DNA of 10,000 bases from Asticcacaulis sp. (lineage in GTDB: Bacteria > Pseudomonadota > Alphaproteobacteria > Caulobacterales > Caulobacteraceae). The notes under the pieces are model-generated. The model did no database searches and was not told the DNA's origin. It worked only from the letters and a program-made list of their open reading frames with translations. Location: positions 1 through 10,000 of the forward strand of contig NZ_JAIWNX010000122.1 in the NCBI RefSeq assembly GCF_020217185.1. Direction: 5' to 3'. This document shows positions 1 through 6,472 of this stretch, piece after piece. The first letter of the stretch is position 1; each line of letters starts with the position of its first letter. Made by a program: the position numbers and the translations under genes.

Positions 1-1
1 C

Positions 2-622
2 AATAGCCGCGCCACCCGGATCGAGGACCGCCCGAAGGCGCTCAGCCAGCTCATCACCTACATGCTGAACGAGGCACCAGAGCGTGGCGTCATCGACCCG
101 CAGCGCATCGGGGCCTTCGGCTTCTCAGCGGGCGGGTTCACGGTTCTGGCGGCTGCCGGCGGGCGTCCGGACTTCGCGCGCCTGATCCCGCATTGTCAGG
201 CGCATCCAGCCTATTTCGATTGCCAGATGATCGCCAGCCATCCGCGCCCGACCACCGCCGTTCCCGCGCCTGCGATGCCTGCCGATACGCGCATCAAGGC
301 GCTGGTCGTGGCGGCTCCGGCGCTCGGTTTCACCTTTGCCGAAGGCCTGAAAGACCTGCGCCTTCCCGTGCAATTGTGGCGCGCCGATGCCGATGAGATT
401 CTGCCCGCGCCCGACTATGCCGACGCCGTGCGTCAGGCCCTGCCGCAACCGCCTGAGTTTCACGCGGTCCCCAATGCCGGGCACTTCGATTTCCTCTCCC
501 CGTGCGTGGACGTCAATCTGGCCCCGCACATTTGCAAAAGCCGGGCGGGCTTTGATCGCGCGGCCTTCCACGACGCCTTTAATGCCGAGGTGGTGCGCTT
601 CTTCAGCCAATCTCTGCGATAA
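2..622 (+). CDS. Predicted dienelactone-hydrolase-type alpha/beta hydrolase, 5'-truncated by the window edge
   Basis: The frame is open from base 2 through the ATG at 62 to the TAA at 620-622, and the codons before 62 read as coherent protein, so the true start lies upstream of the window. A nucleophile-elbow motif GFSAGG is encoded at 119-136 (Ser codon 125-127). A likely catalytic Asp follows at 392-394 within ADADEILP, and a His at 482-484 within NAGHFDF, giving Ser-Asp-His in the expected alpha/beta-hydrolase order. The spacing and style (ID-P-x-RIG before the elbow) resemble the COG4188 predicted dienelactone hydrolases, related to PAF acetylhydrolase. The substrate cannot be told from sequence. 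An esterase role beside the xylan genes is possible but not shown, because it lies on the opposite strand to the operon. It converges on the GH43_11 gene and shares 20 bases with its 3' end. Any signal peptide would lie outside the window. Confidence 0.85.
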   Translation, partial: NSRATRIEDRPKALSQLITYMLNEAPERGVIDPQRIGAFGFSAGGFTVLAAAGGRPDFARLIPHCQAHPAYFDCQMIASHPRPTTAVPAPAMPADTRIKALVVAAPALGFTFAEGLKDLRLPVQLWRADADEILPAPDYADAVRQALPQPPEFHAVPNAGHFDFLSPCVDVNLAPHICKSRAGFDRAAFHDAFNAEVVRFFSQSLR

Positions 623-2225
623 AGTCGCGCTCGCGATAATCAAACGTCGCGAAATCGGCGGGCAAGCCTTCGCCCGAGGTGTCCTGACAGGCCATGCCGA
701 CAAAGGCGCCGGTAAAGTTAGGCGCCCCCGGCACCGTGGCCTCGTCCGACAGGACACTGGCGTCGAAATGCCCGTCGATCCACGTCCAGTCGGCGTCCGC
801 CGCCAGCCGGAAGGCAAAGCGCAGTCGCTCATAATCGACCTCGGCGCGCAGATGGATCGGACCATCGGCGACGGGATAGAGGGCGCTGAAAGCGTCACTG
901 GTGGTGGAGTCCGGCAGGGCCGACATCACCCGCACGTGCCGCCCCGCCTGTTCGTCGTGGGTGACGTGCAGATAGTGGTATTTGCTGCCATTATAGTAGC
1001 AGACCAGCCCCGCCGCCTGCTGATAATGGCGCGGCTGATAGTCGACCACGGTTTCCACCGAATAGCAGAAGGCCTGCTGACGGCGCGCCACCAGCGCCTG
1101 TTCAAACAGGCTGCCCAGGGTTTCGCGCCCATAGAGCCGCAGATGTCCGGGCCGGTCACTGAGGCTGAACAGCTTTTCGGGATAGGGTGAGCGCAGCCAC
1201 TGGAAGTCTATGGGCAGGTCCGGGCCGTTAAAATCGACGGAAGGTGCCTCAAAGGCCTCACCGGCCGGCTCCGGGCTTTCGGCGATCAGCAGGGGCAGCC
1301 CCTGCCCGTCCAGCGTGCGCAGCCAGCCGTCTTCGTCCCAGCGCATCGGCTGGATGGCCGTCTCGCGCCCCAACACGCAACGCCCGCGATTGGGCAGGGG
1401 CCGCCCGCACAGATAGACCAGCAGCGGCGTGCCGTCGCGCGCTTCGACCAGATCGCCATGACCGGCGCGTTGAAGCGGGCTGTCCGGGCGCAGGCGGCTG
1501 GAGAGAATGTGCGTTTCGGGGTGCAACTCATACGGCCCGGTGAGGGTCCGCGACCGCGCCATAGTCACCGCGTGGTTCCAGCCCGTGCCCCCCTCCGCCG
1601 TGATCAGGTAGTACCAGCCGTCGCGCTTATAGAGATGCGGCCCTTCGGCCATACCGAGCGACGTACTCTCGAATATGACCTCGCGTTCGCCGGTCAGACC
1701 TTGCGCTACCGGGTCATACTCTTGCAGCACGATACCGGCAAACCGCACGCGGCCCGGCCGGTGATCCCACAGCATGTTGACCAGATATTTGCGCCCGTCA
1801 TCGTCGTGGAACAGCGACGGATCAAAGCCGCTGCTGTTGAGATAGATGGGGTCGGACCATTCGCCGTCGATGGTGGGGCAGGTGACCAGATAGTTGTGGA
1901 AGTCGCGCAGGGACGCCCCGCTGGCCCCGCCAACCGTGGTGCGGCCATAGCGTTTCACATCGGTATAGATGAGATAGAACAGGCCGTTATCATAGGTCAG
2001 GCACGGGGCCCAGATACCGCAGCTATCGGGGGCGCCGCGCATGTCGAGTTGCGCCGGACGGCGCAAAGGCCGCGTAATCAGCCGCCAGTGGATCAGGTCG
2101 CGCGAATGGTGGATCTGCACGCCCGGATACCACTCAAAGGTCGAGGTGGCGATGTAGTAGTCGTCGCCCACGCGCACGATGGAGGGGTCGGGATTGAAGC
2201 CCGGCAGAATAGGATTACGGATCAC
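603..2225 (-). CDS. xynB: Cytoplasmic GH43 subfamily 11-type beta-xylosidase (possible alpha-L-arabinofuranosidase activity)
   Basis: This 540-residue protein should release xylose from the non-reducing end of imported xylo-oligosaccharides; many relatives also cleave arabinofuranosides. It closely resembles Bacillus subtilis XynB and Selenomonas SXA in length and in signatures recalled from memory: the FNPDPS start, STFEWYPGVQIHH, GFDPSLFH, AEGPH, TAEGGT and LGRETA. Expected catalytic residues are D13 (base), D135 (pKa modulator) and E194 (acid); H256 and R287 match the other conserved active-site positions. Residues about 1-310 form the five-bladed propeller and about 325-538 the C-terminal beta-sandwich, ending GAFVGMACQDTSG as in XynB. 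There is no signal peptide, so it is probably cytoplasmic. The start is GTG, overlapping the stop of the transporter gene as GTGA, with GGAG eight bases upstream (2234-2237 on the plus strand). It is the last gene of the operon. Family assignment is firm; the xylosidase/arabinosidase balance is unknown. Confidence 0.93.
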   Translation of the reverse strand: MIRNPILPGFNPDPSIVRVGDDYYIATSTFEWYPGVQIHHSRDLIHWRLITRPLRRPAQLDMRGAPDSCGIWAPCLTYDNGLFYLIYTDVKRYGRTTVGGASGASLRDFHNYLVTCPTIDGEWSDPIYLNSSGFDPSLFHDDDGRKYLVNMLWDHRPGRVRFAGIVLQEYDPVAQGLTGEREVIFESTSLGMAEGPHLYKRDGWYYLITAEGGTGWNHAVTMARSRTLTGPYELHPETHILSSRLRPDSPLQRAGHGDLVEARDGTPLLVYLCGRPLPNRGRCVLGRETAIQPMRWDEDGWLRTLDGQGLPLLIAESPEPAGEAFEAPSVDFNGPDLPIDFQWLRSPYPEKLFSLSDRPGHLRLYGRETLGSLFEQALVARRQQAFCYSVETVVDYQPRHYQQAAGLVCYYNGSKYHYLHVTHDEQAGRHVRVMSALPDSTTSDAFSALYPVADGPIHLRAEVDYERLRFAFRLAADADWTWIDGHFDASVLSDEATVPGAPNFTGAFVGMACQDTSGEGLPADFATFDYRERDFIAEIG

Positions 2226-3490
2226 GTCACAGGCTCCGGTTCAGCCTTTGGCGCGCGGACCAGCGTCCACAGCACCACGGCGGCGATCAGGTCGAGCAGA
2301 CCCAGTATCACAAAGAAGGGCTCATAGCCGATGGTGCTGACCAGCGCACCGATGGCCAGCGAGAACAGCAACACCCCCAGATTGGCGAAGGTCCCGGCCA
2401 TGCCGGTCACCGTCCCCACCTCGTTCTTGCGGAACAGGTCCGACGACAGGGTGATCACCGTCACCGACAGGGTCTGGTGCGCAAAAGCCCCCAGACACAG
2501 CAGGCCGATGGCCACGAAGGGACTTTTGACCCAGCCGACAAACATGATGCCGGTCATCAGCACCGCGCCCAGCGTGAACACCCAGCGGCGCGCGTCGATC
2601 AGGCCGATGCCGCGCTTTTGCAGCCACAGCACCACCGCCGGACCGAACAGGCAGCCGATATCGGCAAAGACAAACGGCAGCCACGCAAACAGGGCAATCT
2701 CTTTCAGGTCAAAGCCGCGCGCGGTGGCCAGATAGAGCGGCATCCAGAAGGTCAGCGTCCCCCAGGTCGGGTCAGCCAGAAAACGCGGCAGGGCAATGCC
2801 CCAAAAGTTGCGCTGCCCCAGAATTTTCAGCGGCGACGGGCGGGCCGCCGTGGCCTCCAGATGGCGCTCCTGACCGTCGCGGATATAGCTGCGCTCACCG
2901 TCCGAAATGGCCTTATGCTTGTCCGGCGACTGATAGAAGAGGAGCCACAGGACGACCCAGACCAGCGCGATAATGCCGGTAATCACAAAGGCGGCGCGCC
3001 AGTCGTAATAGAGGATGGCCCACACCACCAGCGGCGGGGCCAGCATCGAGCCCAGAGACGCGCCGATATTGTAGATGCCGCCCGCCAGCCCGCGCTCCTT
3101 CGCCGGGAACCATTCGGCAACGACCTTCAGGCCGCCCGGATGCGCCACCCCTTCGGCAAAGCCCAGAAGCCCGCGCAGCATGGCCAGCCCCTGCCAGTTG
3201 CCGGCAAGGCTGTGGGCAATGGTGATAATCCCCCACGCCGTGGCAAACAGGGCAAAGCCGATACGCAGACGGATCAGGTCGAGTATGTAGCCCGCGATCG
3301 GCTGCATCATGATGCCCAGTTGAAAGGCACTGGTGATGTAGCTGTATTGCTGCGGCGTCAGGCTCAGTTCCTGCGTCAGGGTGGGGGCGGCGACGCTCAG
3401 CGTGCTGCGCGTCAGGTAGTTGATGATGGTGCCCAGCATCACCAGAGCGATGATCCACCAGCGCAGATGCCCGATCCGTTTCAGCATCAT
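2222..3490 (-). CDS. MFS transporter, anion:cation symporter (ExuT-like) type, probable xylan-product importer
   Basis: The 422-residue protein has about twelve hydrophobic segments, starting at about 11-28, with a cytoplasmic loop at about 187-225 rich in charged residues. This is normal length for the major facilitator superfamily. Features of the ACS (hexuronate/ExuT-like) family are visible: INYLTRSTLSVAAP at 23-36, RGLLGFAEG at 106-114, and AEWFPAKERGLAGGIYNIGA at 125-144. It is an inner-membrane importer. The position between a secreted GH43 and a cytoplasmic beta-xylosidase suggests it takes up xylo-oligosaccharides, aldouronic acids or a related sugar, but the substrate is inferred from context only. 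Where many relatives have Asp in NYLDR, this protein has Thr27. The upstream gene's TGA lies inside ATGATG, giving two adjacent start codons; GAGG sits three bases before the first and six before the second, so M2 may be the actual start. Translation is probably coupled to both neighbours. Confidence 0.9.
   Translation of the reverse strand: MMLKRIGHLRWWIIALVMLGTIINYLTRSTLSVAAPTLTQELSLTPQQYSYITSAFQLGIMMQPIAGYILDLIRLRIGFALFATAWGIITIAHSLAGNWQGLAMLRGLLGFAEGVAHPGGLKVVAEWFPAKERGLAGGIYNIGASLGSMLAPPLVVWAILYYDWRAAFVITGIIALVWVVLWLLFYQSPDKHKAISDGERSYIRDGQERHLEATAARPSPLKILGQRNFWGIALPRFLADPTWGTLTFWMPLYLATARGFDLKEIALFAWLPFVFADIGCLFGPAVVLWLQKRGIGLIDARRWVFTLGAVLMTGIMFVGWVKSPFVAIGLLCLGAFAHQTLSVTVITLSSDLFRKNEVGTVTGMAGTFANLGVLLFSLAIGALVSTIGYEPFFVILGLLDLIAAVVLWTLVRAPKAEPEPVT
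2234..2237 (-). promoter_or_regulatory. Ribosome binding site GGAG supporting the GTG start of the GH43_11 gene
   Basis: GGAG on the minus strand sits eight bases before the GTG at 2225-2223, inside the last codons of the transporter gene. The GTG aligns exactly with the N-terminus expected for GH43_11 proteins (base Asp at residue 13), so the non-ATG start is credible. Confidence 0.7.
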
Positions 3491-5151
3491 TTCGCCTCAT
3501 AGGCATAGGGCCCGATCAGGGTGCCGACAAAGCCACCCGCCTTGCGCGTCGACAGGAAGGTGATATCGACATCGCGGCTCAGGGTGCGCGTCTGACCATC
3601 CGCCGTATAGTCGGCCGTCAGGCGTCCACCGTCAAAGCGCAGGGTCAGGGTGACTTCGCGCGCCATCAGGGGGGCCGCGGCGATCAGCTTGTCGGCCGCT
3701 GTGTTTTCACGGGCATAAAGGGCGATCTGCGGCTTGCCGTCTATGCGCGTCAGGCCGAAGAACAGCCAGGCGTCATCGTTTTGCATGGCCGCCAGTCCGG
3801 CCCGGTCACCGTCTTTTTCCGGGCTGTAGGTGAGGGTCGTGGACACAGTGGCTATGTGGTGCTGCTGACGGTGGGCGATGAAGGCCGGCGTCCCTTTCAG
3901 GTCGCCGAGCGCCGCCCCAGAATTGAGCACCAATGCCCCCTTGTCCAGTCGATAGACGGGTGTGTGCGGCGTGCGCACCCCGATCCACGACAGGGGCAGG
4001 CTCTTGCCGTCAAACGCTTCGCTAAAGCCGAAATCGCCATTGACCGGCTGAGCTGGGGCGGCCTGCGCCGGCAGGTTGGGCTTTTTTCCCGTGAAGGGAA
4101 TGGCCTTGCCGTCTTCCAGAATGACCGGCCAGCCGTCCTTCCACGTCACGGGCAAGAGGAAGGTTTCGCGTCCGATATTGTACAGGTCCGGGCCATAGGG
4201 CCGCGTGGCGAGGAAGGTCGCCCACCATTCGCCCGTCTGGGTCTGGACCAGCTTGGCATGTCCGGCGGAGGTCACGGGGTTCTGGCGCGCCGGGTCCAGC
4301 GTGCGCTGGCTGAGGATCGGGTTTTTGTCATAAGGGACAAACGGTCCGCGCACGCTTTTCGAGCGCAGCACCACCTGCGAATGCTGATCACCCGTGCCGC
4401 CTTCGGCCGCCGTCAGGTAGTAGAAACCGTCCTTGCGCAGGATGTGCGGCCCTTCGATCCAGATGGGCTTTTTGGAAATATCGACGCCGCCATTGACGAT
4501 CTGCGTGCGCTCACCGACCAGTTTCAGCGCCTTGTAGTCGAATTCCTGCACCCAGATGGCGCGGTGGCCGTCATAGCGCGGCGTCTCGTTCGGCGCGCCA
4601 TTGTTGACGATATAGGCCTTGCCGTCCGTGTCCCAGAAGATCGAGGGGTCGATGCCTTCGAAATCGAACCACACCGGATCAGACCACGGCCCCTTCGGGT
4701 CCTTGGCCGTGATGACGAAATTGCCTTTGCAATCGACGCAGGTGTTGACGATGTAGAACAGGCCGTCGTGATAGGAGATATCCGGCGCGAAGACCCCGCG
4801 CGACACCTTCAGCCCATCGAAATTGAGCTGTTCCGGGCGGCTGATCGCATTGGCGATCTGCGTCCAGTTCACCAGATCCTTTGAATGAAAGATGGGCAGA
4901 CCTGGAAAGTGCGTAAAGGACGAATTGACGAGGTAATAGTCGTCGCCGACGCGCGTCACCGATGGGTCAGGATAATAGCCCGACAGGATGGGGTTGAGAT
5001 ATTCCCCCGGTCCCGCCTTCGCCTGCTCCTGAGAGCGGCCCTCATAGGTGAAGCGCTCAAAGCGCGCCGGCTCGGCCACAGCCGGTAAGAACAGGCCCGC
5101 AGACAGGGCGGCGGAGAGGGCAGCCAGATACCGCATCGCCTGATATCGCAT
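3487..5151 (-). CDS. Secreted GH43 glycosidase (beta-xylosidase/alpha-L-arabinofuranosidase class)
   Basis: This 554-residue protein begins with a Sec signal peptide (hydrophobic about 7-22, probable cleavage after AVA at 24-26), so it should act in the periplasm or outside the cell. A GH43 propeller spans about 50-350. The expected catalytic residues are D62 in YYPDPS, D168 in GIDPSIF and E233 in WIEGPH, with H298 in AGHAKL and R328 in IGRETF. A C-terminal beta-sandwich of the GH43_C2 kind covers about 370-554. It differs clearly from the cytoplasmic GH43 in this operon and looks closer to subfamily 12-like or related arabinofuranosidase/xylosidase groups, but I cannot fix the subfamily by eye. 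Two close cysteines (C138, C141) lie in a loop. The first ATG is preferred: AGGAG lies seven bases upstream and overlaps the TAG stop of the xylanase gene, ten bases away. A second ATG at codon 6 has no better site. Confidence 0.92.
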   Translation of the reverse strand: MRYQAMRYLAALSAALSAGLFLPAVAEPARFERFTYEGRSQEQAKAGPGEYLNPILSGYYPDPSVTRVGDDYYLVNSSFTHFPGLPIFHSKDLVNWTQIANAISRPEQLNFDGLKVSRGVFAPDISYHDGLFYIVNTCVDCKGNFVITAKDPKGPWSDPVWFDFEGIDPSIFWDTDGKAYIVNNGAPNETPRYDGHRAIWVQEFDYKALKLVGERTQIVNGGVDISKKPIWIEGPHILRKDGFYYLTAAEGGTGDQHSQVVLRSKSVRGPFVPYDKNPILSQRTLDPARQNPVTSAGHAKLVQTQTGEWWATFLATRPYGPDLYNIGRETFLLPVTWKDGWPVILEDGKAIPFTGKKPNLPAQAAPAQPVNGDFGFSEAFDGKSLPLSWIGVRTPHTPVYRLDKGALVLNSGAALGDLKGTPAFIAHRQQHHIATVSTTLTYSPEKDGDRAGLAAMQNDDAWLFFGLTRIDGKPQIALYARENTAADKLIAAAPLMAREVTLTLRFDGGRLTADYTADGQTRTLSRDVDITFLSTRKAGGFVGTLIGPYAYEAK

Positions 5152-5158
5152 CGTCTGT

Positions 5159-5163
5159 CTCCT
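5159..5163 (-). promoter_or_regulatory. Ribosome binding site AGGAG for the secreted GH43 gene
   Basis: AGGAG on the minus strand overlaps the TAG stop of the xylanase gene and lies seven bases from the ATG at 5151-5149. It supports choosing this ATG rather than the in-frame ATG five codons later, and suggests translational coupling. Confidence 0.75.
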
Positions 5164-6271
5164 ATCGTTTCGGGGCGGCCTTCAGCGCGGCGGCAATGGC
5201 CTCACGCAGGGGCTTGGGGCGGTACTGGGCGTCATAGGGGGTCGGGCGTTGCGGCGTCTTGTCGGCGCGCGGCGTCCAGCCCTGAAGCCAGCTATGGTTA
5301 TCGCTCATGCCCCAGCACAGGAACTGATCCAGTTGCTTGTAAGAGAACATCAGGTCGAGATAGTCCTTCGCCGCTGCGGCCACCCCGGCGTCGCGCACGG
5401 CGGTGTCGGTCGGCAGGTCCTTGTCATTGACGTCGAATTCGGTGATCAGCAGCTTGTAATCCATGCCCACAGCCGCGTCGATAAAGGCGCGCCACTGATC
5501 GTTCTGCGCCTCCTTGATGTGGCCGTCATTGCCGATATGGCTCTGGATGCCGAAGCCATCTATCGGGACGTTTTTCGCCCGCAGGGTTTCCAGCAGTTTG
5601 AGCACGCCCTTGCGGTGGGTCTCGTTGCCACGCTCCCACGACATATAGTCGTTATAGACCAGTTGCGCCTTCGGGGCGTATTCACGCGCCGCCTCAAAGG
5701 CGATGCGGATACAGTCGAAACCGAGCGCCCTGGTAAACGGCGTGTCGCGGATGTCGCCGGTCTGGGGGTCGATGGTTTCGTTGACCACATCCCACGAAAA
5801 CACCTGATCGCCGTAATGGGTGCAGACGCGTTTGATGTAGTCGCGCAGATAGCGTTCGGCCTCGCGCGCCGGGTTTGCGCCAAAGTCGATATTCAGCAGC
5901 CACTTCGGCATGAACTCGGCCTTGTTCCACAACAGGGTGTGCCCGCGCAGTTTCATGCCGTTATCGCGCGCAAAGCCCGCAATCGTATCGCCGGGCGCGA
6001 AGTTATAGCGGTCCGGCTGGGTGGCGATGACATAGACCTTGAATTCGTTCTCCGGCACGATCACACCGCATTCGGCCTTCACTATGTCCAGATAGGCCGG
6101 TTCCATGGTGCCCGCGCTCAGCGCCGAACCGAACAGGATGCCCTTTTCGGCGGCCAGTGCCCGCAGCGAAGGCCCGCTGGCGGCAAGAACAGGGGTGGAC
6201 GCCATCACCGGAAGGGCGGCAGCGCTCAGGCCCGCCAGCACGTGGCGGCGTGTCGGAAGAAGATCAGGCAT
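5162..6271 (-). CDS. Tat-exported GH10 endo-1,4-beta-xylanase
   Basis: This 369-residue enzyme should hydrolyse internal beta-1,4 links of xylan. The N-terminus carries a twin-arginine leader, TRRHVLAGL at 7-15, then a hydrophobic stretch and a probable cut near VLA-ASG (28-33), so it is exported folded through Tat. The GH10 barrel fills about 35-365. The acid/base is E165 in WDVVNE and the nucleophile is E278 in ITEFDV. Other family marks are PENEFK at 73-78, RGHTLLW at 109-115, QSH at 243-245 and the WG...SW element at 320-328. The usual WH after GHTL is W115-N116 here. No carbohydrate-binding module is attached. It is the first gene of the minus-strand operon, with AGGGA five bases before the ATG and a LacI-type palindrome 30-43 bases upstream of the start. 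Function is well supported; product size and preferred xylan are not predictable. Confidence 0.95.
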   Translation of the reverse strand: MPDLLPTRRHVLAGLSAAALPVMASTPVLAASGPSLRALAAEKGILFGSALSAGTMEPAYLDIVKAECGVIVPENEFKVYVIATQPDRYNFAPGDTIAGFARDNGMKLRGHTLLWNKAEFMPKWLLNIDFGANPAREAERYLRDYIKRVCTHYGDQVFSWDVVNETIDPQTGDIRDTPFTRALGFDCIRIAFEAAREYAPKAQLVYNDYMSWERGNETHRKGVLKLLETLRAKNVPIDGFGIQSHIGNDGHIKEAQNDQWRAFIDAAVGMDYKLLITEFDVNDKDLPTDTAVRDAGVAAAAKDYLDLMFSYKQLDQFLCWGMSDNHSWLQGWTPRADKTPQRPTPYDAQYRPKPLREAIAAALKAAPKR

Positions 6272-6300
6272 GGGTATCCCTGCACGAAGCTTGTTTTTTA

Positions 6301-6314
6301 TGTTAACGCTAACA
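6301..6314. promoter_or_regulatory. LacI-family-type operator palindrome upstream of the xylanase operon
   Basis: The 14-base sequence TGTTAACGCTAACA is a near-perfect palindrome around a central CG: the TGTTA and TAACA arms match, with a single mismatched pair (A against C) next to the centre. A central CG with symmetrical arms is the hallmark of LacI/GalR-family operators. It resembles, from memory, the sites of the Caulobacter xylose repressor XylR. It lies 30 bases upstream of the xylanase ATG and overlaps or follows the -10 region of the promoter proposed for that strand, a suitable place for repression. No LacI-type gene is in the window, so the regulator is unidentified. Confidence 0.72.
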
Positions 6315-6340
6315 AATCACGGTTTCGTCGCCTCTGTCAA
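6312..6340 (-). promoter_or_regulatory. Candidate promoter of the minus-strand xylan operon
   Basis: On the minus strand a perfect TTGACA (6340-6335) is followed 17 bases later by a weak -10, ATTTGT (6317-6312), which touches the palindrome at 6301-6314. The -35 is strong and the -10 poor, so the exact -10 is uncertain. Transcription would start near 6305, inside the operator, leaving a leader of roughly 35 bases before the xylanase gene. Confidence 0.45.
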
Positions 6341-6414
6341 TCGGCGATCAGGTCATGTCCGGGTTTTTGCTATCCCCCCTCAAAAAGCCTGAGCAAGCAA
6401 GCGGCGAAGCGCGA

Positions 6415-6442
6415 TTGACCGGATAACTCAGACTATTATAGT
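6415..6442 (+). promoter_or_regulatory. Sigma70-type promoter for the 714-residue GH43 gene
   Basis: TTGACC (6415-6420), a 16-base spacer and TATAGT (6437-6442) match the housekeeping promoter pattern well. A start near 6449 would leave a leader of about 24 bases containing the ribosome site AGGAAA (6462-6467), seven bases after the AGGA core from the ATG. TATTAT at 6434-6439 overlaps and could serve as an alternative -10. No clear LacI-type palindrome overlaps this promoter; the one in the region is about 100 bases upstream. Confidence 0.6.
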
Positions 6443-6472
6443 GCGCCCAAACACCGATAACAGGAAACGCTC

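Noticed and set aside
387..2327. Long plus-strand frames (387-1190, 1458-2327) opposite the GH43_11 gene
   Set aside because: Shadows of a strongly supported gene; composition biased and no start signals.
2477..3502. 341-codon plus-strand open frame opposite the MFS gene
   Set aside because: Very rich in Gln, Arg, Asp and Gly, as produced by reading membrane-protein codons backwards; no motif.
3781..4884. 367-codon plus-strand open frame opposite the secreted GH43
   Set aside because: Antisense shadow of a gene with intact catalytic motifs; no ribosome site or family signature of its own.
6361..6389. Imperfect inverted repeat (GGGTTTTTG / CAAAAAGCC) in the divergent promoter region
   Set aside because: One mismatch in nine pairs, AT-rich core and 11-base loop; could be a minor regulator site but is weak and has no family signature.
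5249..6418. 389-codon plus-strand open frame opposite the xylanase gene
   Set aside because: It mirrors a clear GH10 gene; its product is rich in Arg, Ala, Gly and His with no recognisable motifs, as expected from antisense of GC-rich coding DNA.
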